From the NCBI GenBank assembly GCA_934183325.1, contig CAKPSH010000001.1:111681-175680 (forward strand): DNA of 64,000 nt, in the 5' to 3' direction. This DNA comes from an uncultured Clostridia bacterium. GTDB taxonomy: Bacteria > Bacillota > Clostridia > TANB77 > CAG-508. Below the pieces are notes generated by a model. That model was not told where the DNA came from. It saw only the letters and a list, made by a program, of their open reading frames with translations, and made no database searches. Below, one piece after another: positions 9,226 through 17,610 of the stretch. The first letter of the stretch is position 1. Each line of letters starts with the position of its first letter. A program made the position numbers and the translations under genes.

Positions 9226-9900
9226 TTATTGGTAGTAATATCCATTTTCATATTTTTTGTTTTTATTTTTAGTTTTATTTAAAATGCACCCCTTAACTTT
9301 GCCTCCAACATTTTCTATTTCTTGCTTTAATCTTTTTACATCTTCTCTTTTTGTTTTTTTATATGCTGTTACTATAATCGTTGAGTCTGCATATTTTGAA
9401 ATTATTACCGAATCTGTTACTATACTGCTTGGCGTTCCGTCTAAAATAATTAAATCGTATTCTTCTTTTAGTTTTTCTAACATTTTTTTCATTTTATCTG
9501 AACATAATAATTCTGATGGGTTTGGTGGGGTTAATCCTGCTGTTATAATGTTTAAATTTTCTACTTCTGTTTCGTATATGTACTTATGAATGTCTTGTTC
9601 TCCATCTATCTCTGATAGATAGTTTGATAGTCCTTCATAAGTATCTTGATTAAATATATTTCCTTGTCTTCCTCTTCTCATATCTGTATCTATTAATAGT
9701 ACTTTTTTTCCTGTTTGTGCGAATACTACTGCTAAGTTTGCTGATACCCAGCTTTTTCCTTCTTCTGGCATGGTGCTGGTTATCAATAGTGTTTTTATTT
9801 TTTGATTATTATTCATAAATTGTATATTTGTTCTTAGAGTTCTAAATATCTCTGAGATTTTTGATTTTGGTGAATAGAATGTGATAATTTCTTTTTTCAT
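9226..9900 (-). CDS. CpsD/EpsB-type tyrosine kinase
   Basis: A 224-residue BY-kinase catalytic subunit that controls polysaccharide export or polymerisation. It has Walker A STMPEEGKSWVSANLA, Walker A' LLIDTDMRRG and Walker B LIILDGTPSS. The C-terminal tail KKYENGYYYQ is the autophosphorylated tyrosine cluster. In Firmicutes this subunit needs a membrane adaptor (CpsC/EpsA), but none lies beside it here. It is the first gene of the glycan run, with SD GAAAGGAA ahead of the ATG. The 128 bases upstream (9901-10028) are AT-rich and hold no feature I can support. Confidence 0.92.
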   Translation of the reverse strand: MKKEIITFYSPKSKISEIFRTLRTNIQFMNNNQKIKTLLITSTMPEEGKSWVSANLAVVFAQTGKKVLLIDTDMRRGRQGNIFNQDTYEGLSNYLSEIDGEQDIHKYIYETEVENLNIITAGLTPPNPSELLCSDKMKKMLEKLKEEYDLIILDGTPSSIVTDSVIISKYADSTIIVTAYKKTKREDVKRLKQEIENVGGKVKGCILNKTKNKNKKYENGYYYQ

Positions 9901-10028
9901 AGTTTCCTTTCTGTGTTTTACACATTGATTATTTTATTATCCATTCTATTTATCAAATTTTCTTTTTATGCTTATATGTTCCTTTTTATTTTTTCTTTTT
10001 TTGTGGAATTTATACAGCTATAACCTTA

Positions 10029-10862
10029 TTAAGATTTTTTTGTTTTTTTCAATGCATTTTTATTTTCTTTTTCTAATTGTTTCAAACTTTTTTTCGGTGT
10101 AGGCATATCTTCTGGCATAGTTCCTCCAAGCTCTTTTATTGTATTTCTTATTTTTATTCCCACTTCATAATGAGCCTTATTTGCTTGTTTTTCGTTCTGT
10201 ACTTGATCTCTTTTTAGTTTTTGCTCAGTTTGAGAAATTCTAAATAAGTTTGCTATTAGTTCATCACTTCCCATATTATCCAATATATCTTCTCTATATC
10301 TTAATCCTTTTCTCTTTGCTATGTCATCTGCCGTTTCACCATTGTATAACCCTCTATATCCTGCATTGTGAAATCTATCAAAATTTTTAACTCCTGCATC
10401 TTTTGCTACTTGATTCAGTGAATAGTTTCCTTTTTTTGTTAAATTTCTTTGATAAAATCTTTTTTCATCTTCTGTTAATAAATTATACTCCTTTTCACTA
10501 ATTTCCTGCTTTCTTGTCTGAACTGCAAAATATGTTTGTGCAAGAGCAATAACTTTTAATCTTGGATTTGCATTCTGTGCTATTAAATAACATGCATACC
10601 TAGTAAGTTTATAATCTTTTTGCGCTCTTTTTGCACCAGACCCTATTTTAACCATTTTGTTGTCAACAACAAAATGGTCATTATCACTCATTTCTGAATT
10701 ATTACAAGCTGTCTTTGCTTTTTCTATTACTGAATCAAAATATCTCCAATCCTTATAACTTAATACCTTCATGAGCTCTCTAGCATACCAGTATTCTTTT
10801 CCATTTTCGTCAATATGCTTAATATCTTCAAATGTTTGGTTTTCTTTATTTATAGCCTTCAT
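10029..10862 (-). CDS. dinD: DNA damage-inducible protein D (DinD-like, BRO-N domain)
   Basis: A 277-residue homologue of DinD. The N-terminal BRO/KilA-like domain (residues 8-105) includes ENGKEYWYARELMKVLSY and the ARYACYLIAQNANPR-type stretch common to the family. The C-terminal half is helical and lysine-rich. In Escherichia coli DinD is SOS-induced and inhibits RecA filaments. Here the promoter carries a LexA-like box, which supports damage control. The gene stands alone, with promoter and terminator of neighbours on either side. It may be mobile, as BRO-N genes often travel with phages. Confidence 0.88.
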   Translation of the reverse strand: MKAINKENQTFEDIKHIDENGKEYWYARELMKVLSYKDWRYFDSVIEKAKTACNNSEMSDNDHFVVDNKMVKIGSGAKRAQKDYKLTRYACYLIAQNANPRLKVIALAQTYFAVQTRKQEISEKEYNLLTEDEKRFYQRNLTKKGNYSLNQVAKDAGVKNFDRFHNAGYRGLYNGETADDIAKRKGLRYREDILDNMGSDELIANLFRISQTEQKLKRDQVQNEKQANKAHYEVGIKIRNTIKELGGTMPEDMPTPKKSLKQLEKENKNALKKTKKS

Positions 10863-10892
10863 TTACATCAACTCCATTCAATTTGTATAGTT

Positions 10893-10921
10893 ATTATAAA
10901 ACATAAGTTCGTTATTGTCAA
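10893..10921 (-). promoter_or_regulatory. dinD promoter with LexA-like box in the spacer
   Basis: Minus-strand TTGACA (10916-10921) and TATAAT (10893-10898) with an exact 17-base spacer form a perfect consensus promoter. The spacer contains CGAACTTATGTTTT (10898-10911), which matches 11 of 14 positions of the Gram-positive LexA site CGAACATATGTTCG. The placement would block polymerase. The promoter is certain as a pattern; LexA binding is inferred. Confidence 0.75.
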
Positions 10922-11016
10922 TTAGTTTTGATTAATTTTATAAACATTCAAATGACCTTTTTATTTCCACTTTTCTGAGAATAAATTGTTTTATTGAAAC
11001 GCAATAAAAAGCAAGA

Positions 11017-11059
11017 ATAAGATATTGTAAATTCCTATTTGGCATTTACAATATCTTAT
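11017..11059 (-). terminator. Terminator-like hairpin after the CBS gene
   Basis: A 16-bp perfect stem (11017-11032 with 11044-11059) and 11-base loop lie downstream of the CBS-protein gene. The stem is AT-rich and the minus-strand tail is TTCTTGCTTTTTATT. It probably ends transcription before dinD. Confidence 0.6.
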
Positions 11060-11116
11060 CTTTTAATAATTTCTAATAAAGCTTACCTGTTATAGTTAGC
11101 TTTTTAGAGTTTGAAA

Positions 11117-11560
11117 TTATTCTGCATTTTTTGTATTTTGTCCACAGTGACATATATTTTGTAATGTTTTTTCTGTCTCTGCTGACGTTACTTTTGCGTC
11201 ATTAATTAAATTTCCTATTGTTAGGACTCCTACTATCTTACTGTTTTCTGTTACTGGTATCCTTTTTATCTGCATATCGCTCATTATCTTTTCTGCTTTA
11301 TGCAATTCTTCATTTTCATCACAACAGCATACTTGTGTTGTCATTATTTCACTTACTGGTGTTGTTGCAATATTTTTTCCACAAGCTACACCTCTTAGTA
11401 CTATATCTCTATCTGTAACTATTCCTACTACATTACTATTGTTATTACAAATTGGTATACATCCCACATGATTTTGACTCATGTTTTTGGCTACATCTTG
11501 AATTGTTGTTTCAGGTGTACAGCTACATACTGTATTTGACATACAATCTTTAACCTTCAT
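11117..11560 (-). CDS. CBS-pair protein
   Basis: A small cytoplasmic protein formed by two CBS domains (about residues 1-60 and 65-125 from the chosen start). They carry the typical IVTDRDIVLRG and RIPVTENSKIVGVLT stretches. Such pairs bind adenosine nucleotides and sense energy state. Cysteines are frequent, including CCCDE in the linker and CHCGQ at the tail, which could bind metal. A longer reading begins with GTG at 11602. The ATG at 11560 has AAAGGA 9 bases upstream and is preferred. Partner unknown. Confidence 0.85.
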   Translation of the reverse strand: MKVKDCMSNTVCSCTPETTIQDVAKNMSQNHVGCIPICNNNSNVVGIVTDRDIVLRGVACGKNIATTPVSEIMTTQVCCCDENEELHKAEKIMSDMQIKRIPVTENSKIVGVLTIGNLINDAKVTSAETEKTLQNICHCGQNTKNAE

Positions 11561-11652
11561 AATATCAATTCCTTTCATTAGAGCAAAGTTTTTCTTTGCC
11601 ACTAATTATTATGTTCACCCATCAACAATTTATGCTTAGCAAATTTTATCTT

Positions 11653-12963
11653 TTATTTGCAAATATTTTCTTGAACTGTTTTTTGTATTGCTTTTATGTA
11701 TGCTTCTTGATTATTTATCATATTATTTAAATCTTTTTTGTTTATTATATATCCTAATTCTATTAAATAACTTTCTACACCTATATCTGATTGACAGTAT
11801 TCGTTTTTGCCATATCTTTTGTTTCTTCCATCAACATATGCTCCTGTTGTTTTTCCTCCTACTTCTCTTATCATATATAAATATGGTGTATTTGTTGTTA
11901 TTGGATATGGTTCATAGCCTGCTTTTTTTGCACTTTCATTTGATTTTTGTATTTCTTCATCTGTATATGTTCTAACATATACTCCGTTTGATACTTTATC
12001 TATACTTCTGGTTGAATATGTAGTATTTGCCATTTTTACTATGTTATCAGCAAATGCTTGTGCTATATCTAAGTTTGCATTATTTGGAGCATAGATTTCA
12101 GTACCGCTTATAGTCTTTACATCTAAACTATTTAAATGAATAGATAGATTATATTTTGCTTTTGATTTTCCCACTAAATTTACTCTTCCATCTTTATCAT
12201 ATACACTGTAAACGCTAAATTTGCTATCTTCTGATGTATCCTCTGTTCCATCTCTTGTTAGCATTACTTTTAATCCTAATTCTTCCAATGACTTTTTTAA
12301 TGCTAAACTATATTTCATTGCAAATTCCGCTTCTTTATACTTTCCATTCATAGCTCCTGGATCACTTCCTCCATGCCCTGGATCTATAGAAATATCATAA
12401 ACTTCGTCTGGTAATTTTGTATCTGTTGACTTTATTTGTATATATGGTATTTTTTCGTATTTTGAAAAAGCTATATTTATTTTTCTATTTGAATTTTGCT
12501 TTGTAATTGTATAATATTCCAAATCTTTACACTCTGATTTATTTTCAAAAGTATAGTATTTGGTTTGATTGTCCTTTGTTGTTATTTTAAGTAGCAAAAC
12601 ATATTTTCCCTCTGCTATTTCTTCTAAATTTATTCCTTCATTTATTAATTTATTGGATTTTATTTTTATTGAAGTACCATCTGTTTCCTGTATTACAGGA
12701 TATTCCTTTTCATCTTCTTTTGATTTTCTTATTACTAAATTAGTCTTTGTAATATTATTTTTTTCTATTCCTGAAATTTTTCCTTCGATATTAAAATGTA
12801 TCCCATAAATATAATATTTTTCTAAGCTAACTTTTTCTTCTTCCACATCCTCTAATATGTTATTTTCTTGTTTTACCTTTTCTTTTAGTAATATTAAAAG
12901 CAAAATTATAATAAAAATATAAATTATAAACTTTAATCTTTGTTTTTTCTTTTTATTTTTCAT
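11653..12963 (-). CDS. N-acetylmuramoyl-L-alanine amidase (Amidase_3)
   Basis: A 436-residue membrane-anchored cell-wall amidase that cuts the MurNAc-peptide bond. One N-terminal membrane segment (residues 9-26) and a beta-rich region of unknown fold (30-190) precede the Amidase_3 domain (about 195-435). Zinc ligands are visible: His in IDPGHGGSDPG, Glu in KEAEFAMKY and His in NLSIHLNS. The catalytic Glu is in SYLIELGY. A lytic role at division or sporulation is likely. It follows the 753-residue gene after 29 bases and is probably co-transcribed. Confidence 0.9.
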   Translation of the reverse strand: MKNKKKKQRLKFIIYIFIIILLLILLKEKVKQENNILEDVEEEKVSLEKYYIYGIHFNIEGKISGIEKNNITKTNLVIRKSKEDEKEYPVIQETDGTSIKIKSNKLINEGINLEEIAEGKYVLLLKITTKDNQTKYYTFENKSECKDLEYYTITKQNSNRKINIAFSKYEKIPYIQIKSTDTKLPDEVYDISIDPGHGGSDPGAMNGKYKEAEFAMKYSLALKKSLEELGLKVMLTRDGTEDTSEDSKFSVYSVYDKDGRVNLVGKSKAKYNLSIHLNSLDVKTISGTEIYAPNNANLDIAQAFADNIVKMANTTYSTRSIDKVSNGVYVRTYTDEEIQKSNESAKKAGYEPYPITTNTPYLYMIREVGGKTTGAYVDGRNKRYGKNEYCQSDIGVESYLIELGYIINKKDLNNMINNQEAYIKAIQKTVQENICK

Positions 12964-12992
12964 ATTTTACCTGACTTCTATATATGCAAATA

Positions 12993-15254
12993 TTATGAAA
13001 TATTATTTATCTCATATTCATATGCACATATTGTTTTTGTTCTTATATTGTATTCATCAATTCTTATATTTACTCTAAATAATTTTTGTCTTTTTAATTC
13101 TAGTTTTAGTTTATTCATATCTAAAAGCACTTCGTCTGATACATTCATTCCTAGTGGTAAAGTTTTGTTTAAATTATCATAGTAAATTATATTTGATAAT
13201 CCTACTGCTGGTGTATTTGAGTTCAAATATATTGAGTACAAACTTATTCTGCTTTCTTCTTTCATTTTGTTTAGTGCTTTTTCTGGATTGATATCAAATA
13301 TTTCGTATTCTTTTGTGTTTAATAAATCATTTGAAGCTTGATATACTTTTATTTTCATGCCTAATGTATCTTTGCTAAATATTTTTTCCAATGTATTTAA
13401 CATTCCATGTAGTTTTGAAACAAAGCTTATTGTATCTGTTTCTTTATTTATATCTAGGATTCTGTATTCGTCTTTTTCTCTTTCTCTGTGTTTTTTATTT
13501 CCTAATATATCAATTCTAGTTTTATCTTCAACTGAATTTCCAAATATATCGTATTCATCTGTTCCAAATAATAGTTCTAAACTGCGTAAATCGTTTTTTA
13601 TTTCTTCTAATTCTGAACTAAAATTATATTGTTTGTTTATTTTTATTGCATTTATTGCATTTAATAATTTACTTATTGTTAGATATATACAGTCTGTTTC
13701 TTCTTTTGTTAATATTTTTCTTTGCAATTCATCTATTTTTATTCCTATTTCTTCTTTATCCTCTACATAGTCGAAATATCTGTCTCCTTCAATTTCTGTT
13801 TCTTCTTTTTTCTCTTCTATATATCCTGTTTCTAGTGCTAATTGATTATCTTTATTGGCAAATTTCCAGAATTCGAATATGCTTTTTTTGTGATTATCTA
13901 TTTCTTCTATGTATTTTGTAGCATTTTTTATTTTTGCTTTTAATTGATTGTTTTTTATTTCTAATGCTCTTTTATCCATTCTTATGTTTTTTACATTTGT
14001 TAATACTTGATTTAATTCTTTACATACATTGATTAAATCTTCTATTGTATAGAAATCTCTTTCATATTCTTGTTTTTTATCTTCTTCATCTATTTCTATT
14101 TTTGCTTCTGTTGTTTCTGTTTTTGCGATTTCTTGTTTTAATTTTCCCTTAAAGAAATATCTTACTCTACCAAAAAATGTTTTTCTGCATTCTAGGTATG
14201 TTGCTACTTGATTTTGCTTTAATAAGTATTCTTTTTCGCTTTCTTCTTCTACTTTTTTTAAATTATTTAATACATTTGTTAGTATTTTTTCTTCTTTTTT
14301 TATTATTCTTAGTGTTTCGCTTTTCTTTTTATATTCTTCTTTGATTAAATTTCCTAATGATTCATAGCTTACTAATTTGTTATTGTATAGAAAATCAATT
14401 CCTCCGTTTGAAGCTATTTGTATTTCAAAATGATAATCATTTGGAAATTCTGTTTCTAATATAAATAATGCTTTTATTAGTTTGAAAAATTTTGTTGCGA
14501 TTTCTCTATTATCTAGTTTTACCTTGTATATGCTTTCTAACTTTCCATATACTATGGTTTTTCCGCATATTTGTACTGATGGTTTTTCTTCTTTATCATA
14601 TACTTCATATATCATAGGCCATTCTTTTGTAAATTGCCATATGTATTTTTCTAAGTCTTTAAAATCGTCTTTTCCTATTATTTCTCTTGAGTAATCTAAA
14701 TAACTTATTGGAACATATATCTTTTTATTGCTATTTTTTAATTTTTCTTTTAATATATAGAAAAGACTTCTATAGTCTTTATCTTCTGTGTTTACTAGCA
14801 TAAAATATTTTTGTAAAGGTTCTGAATAATATATTTCCCATATATAATCTCTATCATAGGTTACTGAAAACGGCTCTTTTTCTTGAAGTTTTTCTTGTTC
14901 TTCTGATATTTCTTCTATTTCTGGTATTTCCATATCTTCTACCATTTTTAAGAATTTTGCGTGATTTACCATGTCTTTTTCTGTTTGTGGTTTTATATAT
15001 GAGCATATTGGACTTGCATTTTCATATTTTTCTTGAATTGAACTCATTTTGTTTGCTTTTGTTACTATTATTTCTATTTCATTTATCGGAATATATTTAT
15101 ATACTTTATTTGTTTCTCCTGAATATGCTCGGTCTGGTCTAAAATCTATACTTTCTGTTCTTATTAAATTTTCTGGTATATTGTTTAAGTCTAAGCCTAA
15201 ATATTTTAGCTTTGCTTCTATTTGCCTTATTTCTTCATTAGTGGTTTCTGTCAT
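12993..15254 (-). CDS. Unrecognised large soluble protein
   Basis: A 753-residue protein that I do not recognise. There is no signal peptide and no membrane segment, so it should be cytoplasmic. It is very rich in Glu, Lys and Ile, with long predicted helical or coiled-coil parts around residues 310-350 and 430-480. The N-terminus (MTETTNEEIRQIEAKLKYLG) is also helical. There are no clear catalytic motifs. It sits upstream of the amidase with a 29-base gap and downstream of a strong terminator, so the two may form a short operon. Its base use matches its neighbours, which argues against recent transfer. Confidence 0.8.
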   Translation of the reverse strand: MTETTNEEIRQIEAKLKYLGLDLNNIPENLIRTESIDFRPDRAYSGETNKVYKYIPINEIEIIVTKANKMSSIQEKYENASPICSYIKPQTEKDMVNHAKFLKMVEDMEIPEIEEISEEQEKLQEKEPFSVTYDRDYIWEIYYSEPLQKYFMLVNTEDKDYRSLFYILKEKLKNSNKKIYVPISYLDYSREIIGKDDFKDLEKYIWQFTKEWPMIYEVYDKEEKPSVQICGKTIVYGKLESIYKVKLDNREIATKFFKLIKALFILETEFPNDYHFEIQIASNGGIDFLYNNKLVSYESLGNLIKEEYKKKSETLRIIKKEEKILTNVLNNLKKVEEESEKEYLLKQNQVATYLECRKTFFGRVRYFFKGKLKQEIAKTETTEAKIEIDEEDKKQEYERDFYTIEDLINVCKELNQVLTNVKNIRMDKRALEIKNNQLKAKIKNATKYIEEIDNHKKSIFEFWKFANKDNQLALETGYIEEKKEETEIEGDRYFDYVEDKEEIGIKIDELQRKILTKEETDCIYLTISKLLNAINAIKINKQYNFSSELEEIKNDLRSLELLFGTDEYDIFGNSVEDKTRIDILGNKKHREREKDEYRILDINKETDTISFVSKLHGMLNTLEKIFSKDTLGMKIKVYQASNDLLNTKEYEIFDINPEKALNKMKEESRISLYSIYLNSNTPAVGLSNIIYYDNLNKTLPLGMNVSDEVLLDMNKLKLELKRQKLFRVNIRIDEYNIRTKTICAYEYEINNIS

Positions 15255-15384
15255 ATATTTATTGCCTCCTATTTTTTAATATAAAAAAGTATATCATAAA
15301 GTTTTATATTAAACAATAAAATTTTCTTAACTTTATGTATATTATATTTACAAAAATTTAAATATTGCTTTGCAAATATGCGAA

Positions 15385-15418
15385 AAGCAGAAATTTGAAA
15401 TTAATCAAATTTCTGCTT
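15385..15418 (-). terminator. Intrinsic terminator of the HD-domain gene
   Basis: A perfect 14-bp stem (15385-15398 with 15405-15418, AAGCAGAAATTTGA) with a 6-base loop lies 19 bases after the stop of the HD gene on the minus strand. It is followed by a mixed TTCGC tail. It separates the HD gene from the 753-residue gene. The rest of 15255-15437 shows nothing else. Confidence 0.7.
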
Positions 15419-15437
15419 CTATTTTTAGTTCAAACTT

Positions 15438-17456
15438 TTATATTTCTTGTTCTTCTCCTGAAGTTTCTGCTTCTGCATAAGCTTTTCCTGCTGCCGCTAA
15501 GCAATCTGGAATAAATACTTCATTTATTGCTGGATCATATGGAGTTCTTACTACTTTTGCTTCTTGTTCTGACATTGTTCCAATTCTTACACAATAATCT
15601 ATAAATCCTTTATCATTAAATTTATATTCTATATATCCTAATGCTAGTTGTGATGCTATTCTTTCATCTTTTTGCAATAGTAATGGTTCTCTTCCCTTAC
15701 TTCTTCTCATTTCATTTATTCTATTTAATATTTGAACTACTTCTTGTTCTGAATAATTTTTTCCATCTTCAGGGTCTGATATTCCTTCTGCTGATGAATA
15801 CATATAGTTTAATATTCCTTGTTCTATTTCGTCAGAACCACTGCTTGCAAATTTTCCTGTTTCTCCACTATATTTTTTTCTGGCACTTATTATTTTTTCA
15901 TTTAACAAACTTATACCATATTCATGTAAATTTGCTTTTATAAATAAATATTCTTCTGGAGATGTTTGTAATATATATTCTAAGAAATCTTGATATTCTG
16001 GTGATCCCTTGAAACTTTTTCTAACATAATTTTCTAGTTTTTTTCTTCTTGGATCATCATTATCCATTCTAAACACAGCATTCAAAGTTCTTTTAAACAT
16101 TTTATCTTCTTCTATTATTTGATCTGCTAGTTTCGCCATCGTTTTATACCAAGCTCTTTGTAAAATTTCCACTTCTTCTTTTCCTGATGTGTATGGTAAA
16201 TATTCTGCATATGTTGGCATTCTTAATCCTTGTTTAATAGTCTGAGCTGTTTTTCTGTCTTTTTCTCCATACATCCAAGGTGCTAAATCCATTTGTATCA
16301 TTTTTTTGCTACTGCTATTTACTAAGCTTTCAATTAATTTTTCTTGTATATCTTCTACTAATTTATTATTTTCTTCATCACTTCCATGCATTCTTTTTAA
16401 TGCTTCTTCTTGTGATATTCCTAGAATTTTTGAAACTGGTTCTGCATAACTAGCTGGAATTTCTAATACTAGTCCACCTTTTTTTCCATCTATCATATCA
16501 TAAGGTATTGATGAAATTTGGTCTGATATTTTAGCTATTGCATCTATCATATTAGCTGATTGCATTTCTTTATCTGCTCCTGGATATGCAAAACATCTTT
16601 CAAGTATTTTACCAAATTCTTCATATGTTATATCGTAATTTGGTAAGATATTTGCTGTTCCTCTTTCTCCATTATGTCTTCCTGCTACCATTGCTAAGGT
16701 TCTTACCGCTTCTTCTTTTTTATCTTCTAATTGTTTTTGAACCATTTCTATTTTTTCTTTTAATTCTGGTTCTTCTCCTTTTTGTAATCCTTCTTCAATT
16801 ACCTCTACTGCTACTTCACGTCTTTTAGCTTCTTCTGCGATTTGTTCTTCTTTAATTCCTTTATCTATTCCTCTTTTTATTTTTGGTGATAGTCTATATA
16901 GAATTTCTGCTGCCCCTGTGGCATTATGTGGTCTTGGTCCCCCTTGATTTCTTTTTGATGCTTTTGAAGAAATATCTTCTCCATCATGCCCAAATGCAGG
17001 TTGTCCCATATCATGCATTAGTGTTGCAAGCCCTATTCCTGCGGCTACTTCCTCATCTTTAAATATTCCTTTTGCTATACTATATCCTATATAACGGGCA
17101 TTATATATGTGTGTTCCTCTTGTGCTTACAGGTCCTAATGTTCTTTCACTATGTACCATCATTGTTGTTCCATATAATCTTCCTATATCATCTTGTATTT
17201 CTTTTTCTATATATTTATCATATTTACCAATAAATCTTGCTATGTCTAAGCTGGCTAGTCTTCCCTCTATTTCTTTATTTTGTTTTTGTAAGAATTCAAT
17301 GTATTTTTTTAATTCTGCTTTTCTCTCTTCTGAGATTTGCATTCCTTGAGTTTTCTCATTTTCTTTTTTTATTGCTACCTCTTTTGCTGTTTCATTACCT
17401 TTTACTCTGTACCTATTAAGAAATTTCTCTTTTTTTGACCCTAAACTTTCTTCCAT
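15438..17456 (-). CDS. dGTPase-like HD-domain phosphohydrolase
   Basis: A 672-residue HD protein. The metal-binding pattern is seen in STRGTHIYNARYIGYS (His), LATLMHDMGQPAFGHDGED (HD) and AIAKISDQISSIPYDMID (Asp). This order matches dNTP triphosphohydrolases. It is much longer than the 389-residue dNTPase at 43255, with a helical insert near residues 190-250 and a C-terminal extension. The substrate is therefore uncertain. The start at 17456 has only a weak adjacent SD. A strong AGGAG lies beyond a 10-bp hairpin (see findings). Confidence 0.8.
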   Translation of the reverse strand: MEESLGSKKEKFLNRYRVKGNETAKEVAIKKENEKTQGMQISEERKAELKKYIEFLQKQNKEIEGRLASLDIARFIGKYDKYIEKEIQDDIGRLYGTTMMVHSERTLGPVSTRGTHIYNARYIGYSIAKGIFKDEEVAAGIGLATLMHDMGQPAFGHDGEDISSKASKRNQGGPRPHNATGAAEILYRLSPKIKRGIDKGIKEEQIAEEAKRREVAVEVIEEGLQKGEEPELKEKIEMVQKQLEDKKEEAVRTLAMVAGRHNGERGTANILPNYDITYEEFGKILERCFAYPGADKEMQSANMIDAIAKISDQISSIPYDMIDGKKGGLVLEIPASYAEPVSKILGISQEEALKRMHGSDEENNKLVEDIQEKLIESLVNSSSKKMIQMDLAPWMYGEKDRKTAQTIKQGLRMPTYAEYLPYTSGKEEVEILQRAWYKTMAKLADQIIEEDKMFKRTLNAVFRMDNDDPRRKKLENYVRKSFKGSPEYQDFLEYILQTSPEEYLFIKANLHEYGISLLNEKIISARKKYSGETGKFASSGSDEIEQGILNYMYSSAEGISDPEDGKNYSEQEVVQILNRINEMRRSKGREPLLLQKDERIASQLALGYIEYKFNDKGFIDYCVRIGTMSEQEAKVVRTPYDPAINEVFIPDCLAAAGKAYAEAETSGEEQEI

Positions 17457-17497
17457 TCTTTACAAATGTTAGATTTTTTTCTAACATTTCTCCTTTC
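17457..17497 (-). promoter_or_regulatory. Leader hairpin between SD and start codon
   Basis: In the 5' leader of the HD gene, AAAGGAG is followed by a 10-bp hairpin (17464-17473 with 17480-17489). Then come 7 bases and the ATG at 17456. Folding would bring the SD to a normal distance. An out-of-frame 23-codon ORF starts at 17487 right after the SD and overlaps the main start. Confidence 0.5.
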
Positions 17498-17610
17498 TTA
17501 AAATTATGAGCTTATTAGCATTTTATTGGTTTTGTTTTTTCAAAACTCATTATCTAAATTTTAACACATTTATGTTTACTTGTAAAGATTTGGATATTTA
17601 ATTTTCTTTT

